DNA of 64,000 nucleotides, taken from positions 1-64,000 of the forward strand of contig JBAXSZ010000001.1 in NCBI GenBank assembly GCA_037130455.1. The letters run 5' to 3'. Below, piece by piece: positions 61,190 to 64,000 of this stretch. This stretch comes from CAIMZW01 sp037130455. GTDB taxonomy: Bacteria; Actinomycetota; Actinomycetes; Nanopelagicales; Nanopelagicaceae. Each line of letters starts with the position of its first letter. Positions within the stretch are counted from its first letter, which is position 1. The notes under the pieces are model-generated. The model was given only the letters and a program-made list of their open reading frames with translations. It was not told where the DNA came from and did no database searches. The translations under genes were made by a program, and so were the position numbers.

Positions 61190-62467
61190 GTGTCTGTTGA
61201 AACTGCCCTAAATTTTGATGTTGCCAACCTTGACTTGGCCGCTGCCGGAAAAAAGCGAATTGAATGGGCGCAGCGAAATATGCCTGTGCTGGCTCAGATC
61301 CGCTCTCGCTTTGAAAAAGAGCAACCATTTGCCGGAATTCGAATAGCCGCTTGCATGCACGTGACCACCGAAACCGCCACCTTGATGCTTGCGCTAAAGG
61401 CCGGCGGCGCAGAACTGGCGCTCTGTGCTTCCAATCCATTATCGACTCAGGACGATACGGCCGCCGCTCTAGTCGAAGAATTCGGTCTGAGCATTTTTGC
61501 ACGCAACGCTGTAGATCGTGATGGCTACTATCGCCACATCAATGCCGCGTTAGATATTAAGCCACACTTGGTTTTTGATGATGGTTGCGACCTTGTAAAT
61601 ACTTTACATACAACTCGTACTGAACTCATTGACGGAATTATTGGTGGCTGCGAGGAGACAACTACTGGCGTCATTCGACTGAGCCAAATGACAAAAGATG
61701 GGGCCTTGAAATTCCCAATGATTGCTGTTAACGATACTGACACAAAACATATGTTCGATAACCGTTTTGGTACTGGACAATCAACACTGGACGCTATTTT
61801 CCGAGCAACCAATTCATTGATTGCTGGCAAAGTTTTTGTAGTAGCTGGATTCGGTTACTGCGGGAAAGGTGTTGCCGAGCGAGCAAAAGGCTTAGGTGCA
61901 GATGTTGTTGTCACGGAAATTGATCCAACCAAAGCACTTGATGCCATGATGCAGGGCTACCGAGTCATGCCCATGCTAGAAGCGGCGAAAATTGGCGATT
62001 TCTTTGTCACCGTTACTGGTAACCGCGATGTACTTCGTGAAGAGCATTTCAATGTTCTCAAAGACGGAGCGATCCTTGCCAACGCCGGCCACTTTGATAT
62101 CGAAATCGATGTTGCTTGGTTAGAACAAAACTCTGCGGAAAAGCGCTCAAAAATTCGCCATCAAACGGATGAATATCAACTCAGCGACGGTCGTCGAATC
62201 CTTTTGCTTGCCGAAGGCCGACTGGTAAATCTTGGCGCCGCCGAAGGACATCCTGCCGCTGTAATGGATATGTCATTTTCTGACCAAGCGCTTACTGCAG
62301 AATGGTTATTGAAAATGGCCGCTGAACTCAGTGCCGGCTTACACAATGTGCCAACCCATATTGATAAAGAAGTTGCTCGCCTGAAGCTGGAAAGCATGGG
62401 CGGTTCGATTGATAAGTTAACCGCCGCACAAGATCTATACCTTAACTCGTGGGAGCAAGGTAGCTAA
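61190..62467 (+). CDS. ahcY: S-adenosylhomocysteine hydrolase, short form
   Basis: The enzyme reversibly splits SAH to adenosine and homocysteine, relieving product inhibition of methyltransferases; the adenosine can enter Add (13944). At 425 residues it lacks the roughly 40-residue insert of many bacterial forms and resembles the short archaeal or Thermotoga type. Motifs are ACMHVTTETATLM, the NAD fold VVAGFGYCGKGVAERAKG and the C-terminal SWEQGS in place of the usual Pro-x-x-Tyr-Arg-Tyr end. Confidence 0.95.
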   Translation: MSVETALNFDVANLDLAAAGKKRIEWAQRNMPVLAQIRSRFEKEQPFAGIRIAACMHVTTETATLMLALKAGGAELALCASNPLSTQDDTAAALVEEFGLSIFARNAVDRDGYYRHINAALDIKPHLVFDDGCDLVNTLHTTRTELIDGIIGGCEETTTGVIRLSQMTKDGALKFPMIAVNDTDTKHMFDNRFGTGQSTLDAIFRATNSLIAGKVFVVAGFGYCGKGVAERAKGLGADVVVTEIDPTKALDAMMQGYRVMPMLEAAKIGDFFVTVTGNRDVLREEHFNVLKDGAILANAGHFDIEIDVAWLEQNSAEKRSKIRHQTDEYQLSDGRRILLLAEGRLVNLGAAEGHPAAVMDMSFSDQALTAEWLLKMAAELSAGLHNVPTHIDKEVARLKLESMGGSIDKLTAAQDLYLNSWEQGS

Positions 62468-63162
62468 TGACTCTGATCATGGTCGTTGACGACGACCAGG
62501 ATTTGGCAGAGATGTTGGGTATTGTGCTTAACAGTTCTGGTTTTGAAGTTGACTTGATCAACCGGGGCGACGAAGTCATGGATTTATTTCGAGCTCAGAC
62601 CCCGGACTTGGTGTTGCTGGATGTAATGCTGCCAGGCATGACTGGGATCGAAGTGTGCCGTGAGATTCGAAAAGAATCCATGGTTCCGATCGTCATGCTG
62701 ACTGCAAAGGGGGATACCCACGATGTCGTCTTGGGACTGGAAGCAGGGGCCGATGACTACATGATTAAACCTTTTAATAACTCAGAACTTGTGGCCCGAA
62801 TAAAAACTAGGCTTCGTAGAGTCATTTCCGAAAACGCAGGCGGGCTCAAAATTGGCGATATTGCTATTGATCAATTGGCTCACTCGATTACTCGAGATGG
62901 ACGGGTCATACCATTAACTCGTTTGGAATTTGATTTGCTAGTTGCACTAGCTAAGGAGCCAGGGCGTGTCTTTACTCGTGAAGCCCTGCTTGGCGAAGTG
63001 TGGGGCTATCGACACGCGACAGATACCAGGTTGGTCAATGTTCATATTCAGAGATTGCGTTCGAAAGTTGAACAAGATCCAGAAAATCCTGAACTGATCG
63101 TGACTGTTCGAGGAGTTGGCTATAAGGCAGGTGCGCCAGGCTCCAAAGAAATTGGAAACTAG
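62467..63162 (+). CDS. mtrA: Response regulator MtrA
   Basis: The 231-residue OmpR-type regulator has receiver acids D8-D10, phospho-acceptor D52 in LLDVMLPG, the MLTAKG threonine and K99-P100 in YMIKPFN. A C-terminal winged helix (about 135-225) carries ATDTRLVNVHIQRLRSKVE. MtrA coordinates wall synthesis and division genes in actinobacteria. It shares one base with the ahcY stop (TAATG). The tmk gene found between them in mycobacteria is absent. Confidence 0.95.
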   Translation: MTLIMVVDDDQDLAEMLGIVLNSSGFEVDLINRGDEVMDLFRAQTPDLVLLDVMLPGMTGIEVCREIRKESMVPIVMLTAKGDTHDVVLGLEAGADDYMIKPFNNSELVARIKTRLRRVISENAGGLKIGDIAIDQLAHSITRDGRVIPLTRLEFDLLVALAKEPGRVFTREALLGEVWGYRHATDTRLVNVHIQRLRSKVEQDPENPELIVTVRGVGYKAGAPGSKEIGN

Positions 63163-63167
63163 AAATT

Positions 63168-64000
63168 GTGACTAGGGCGCCGCGCCCTTGGCGAAGTTCT
63201 TTAGTTTGGCGAGTCACGGGTAACAGCGTCTTACTTTCCTTGGGAATTATCTGGTTGGTGGGTTCGGCTCTATTTAGCCAAATATCGACCGGAATATTTA
63301 GTGAGAAGTTAGATAATGCGCTCTCGGATAGCGCATCTTCTCTTCGTTCCATCGAAGTACAGCTAGCAGTTGCGCAATTCCAAAATGATGCTGCCGTAAA
63401 GAAGATGGTGGATCAAATTATCTTTGTCGCTTCTATCGGTGGAAAAACTGCCGGAAGAGAAGTTGCTCTTCTGCATTTTCCAACCGTGAAGCCGGTCAAG
63501 AACTCCTTCGAACGAACATCCAATCTTTTATCTTCGAAATCAGTTCCAAATGACCTTAGATCCAGGGTTCGAACTCACACTGGAGTTCAGTGGTCTAAGA
63601 CCCAAATACGATATTTAGGTGGCAAAGTAGTTAATGCCATTGCAGTTGGGTCCATGGTGGAAATTCCACGATCTGGAAATTACGAAATCTATTTTCTTTA
63701 TGATTTAGTTTCGCAACAAAACACGCTAAATCTTATTCGGACTGCGCTCTGGTTTACCGGCATAGCGTTGATCTTCTTAATTGGTCTGGTTACTTGGTTG
63801 GTTATTCGCCAGGTGGTAATTCCCGTGCGGGAAGCGGCCGAAATTGCAGAGCAGTTATCTTCGGGAGATTTAGGTCGAAGAATGGAAGTGCATGGTGAAA
63901 ACGAAATTGCCCGATTGGCAACGTCGTTCAACGAGATGGCTCTTTCGATGCAACAGCAAATTTCCAGATTGGAAAACTTATCCAGATTGCAGCAGCGCTT
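63168..64000 (+). CDS. mtrB: Sensor histidine kinase MtrB, N-terminal part
   Basis: The frame from GTG 63168 is open to the window edge (277 whole codons). It encodes two membrane helices (about 17-37 and 190-213) around a 150-residue external sensor region, then a HAMP domain (about 214-265, PVREAAEIAEQLSSGDLGRRM). It stops in the linker SRLENLSRLQQR just before the phospho-accepting histidine domain. It is MtrB by place, 5 bases after mtrA, and by layout. Confidence 0.92.
   Translation, partial: MTRAPRPWRSSLVWRVTGNSVLLSLGIIWLVGSALFSQISTGIFSEKLDNALSDSASSLRSIEVQLAVAQFQNDAAVKKMVDQIIFVASIGGKTAGREVALLHFPTVKPVKNSFERTSNLLSSKSVPNDLRSRVRTHTGVQWSKTQIRYLGGKVVNAIAVGSMVEIPRSGNYEIYFLYDLVSQQNTLNLIRTALWFTGIALIFLIGLVTWLVIRQVVIPVREAAEIAEQLSSGDLGRRMEVHGENEIARLATSFNEMALSMQQQISRLENLSRLQQR

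Overview
The window looks like a piece of chromosome from a small-genome, fairly low-GC actinobacterium. Sampled lines run at roughly 45-48 % GC, judged by eye. Actinobacterial markers are a WhiB regulator (54543), MtrA/MtrB (62467-64000), the mycothiol enzyme MshB (48384), a PerM-like protein (962), and families DUF3017, DUF3107, DUF3117, DUF3499 and DUF5719. Genes are packed tightly: many ATGA, GTGA or TAATG junctions, several convergent pairs whose 3' ends overlap, and no gene-free stretch above about 205 bases. Together this fits a streamlined planktonic lineage such as the freshwater acI/Nanopelagicales group. That placement is inference. I saw no rRNA, tRNA, CRISPR array, insertion sequence, prophage or integrase.

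Layout. 1-7577 (+): end of sucC, sucD, a PerM-like membrane protein, purN, purH, folD, a DUF3017 protein, malate dehydrogenase and isocitrate dehydrogenase, closed by a strong bidirectional terminator. 7643-8728 (-): a UgpC/MsmK-type sugar ABC ATPase. 8872-15620 (+): CorC-like protein, trpS, a BMP-type nucleoside-binding protein, cdd, deoA, add, and a universal stress protein. 15633-21791 (-): a deoxynucleoside catabolic operon (purine nucleoside phosphorylase, phosphopentose/hexose mutase, deoC, aldehyde dehydrogenase, a shortened ALDH-like protein) and a gamma-glutamylcyclotransferase-like gene. 21809-25885 (-): acyl-CoA carboxylase beta subunit, a tiny epsilon subunit, maf and the biotinylated alpha subunit, divergent from birA (+), purK and purE. 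28319-34071: envelope sugar genes (ugd, a GT2, a SpoIID-like protein), dapD, a LOG-family protein, an SRPBCC protein. 34159-39597: a stand-alone sigma-4-like mini protein, DUF3117, nhaA, an M17 peptidase, an O-methyltransferase, htrA, tatB. 39594-47277 (+): mrp, a soluble MgtE-N/CBS protein with an NRAMP-like carrier, EamA, PHP, MarC, MpaB-like and ParA-like genes. 47274-54419: DUF3107 and TetR (-), mshB, cysS and GNAT (-), fdxA, dapC, a mannose-1-phosphate guanylyltransferase. 54543-64000 (+): whiB, a giant GT2 membrane protein, DUF5719, DUF3499, manB, ahcY, mtrA and the start of mtrB.

How the genes work together. Two opposed clusters form a nearly complete route for salvaging and burning nucleosides: deamination (Cdd, Add), phosphorolysis (DeoA, PNP), sugar-phosphate isomerisation (mutase), DeoC cleavage to acetaldehyde and glyceraldehyde-3-phosphate, and aldehyde oxidation (ALDH). 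A BMP-type binding protein probably feeds it. The carboxylase operon sits back to back with the ligase that biotinylates it. ManC-like, ManB, Ugd and two GT2 proteins supply envelope glycans.

The clearest unexplained structure is promoter architecture. Nineteen genes that begin transcription units have a TANNNT hexamer exactly 6 or 7 bases before the start codon, which predicts leaderless mRNAs. At accB/birA one 7-bp symmetric element provides the -10 for both directions. Other points of interest are dapC, whose conserved N-terminus lies upstream of any usual start codon and directly after the in-frame fdxA stop; a catalytic-arginine loss in the M17 peptidase; and a variant NRAMP carrier co-transcribed with a detached MgtE sensor domain.
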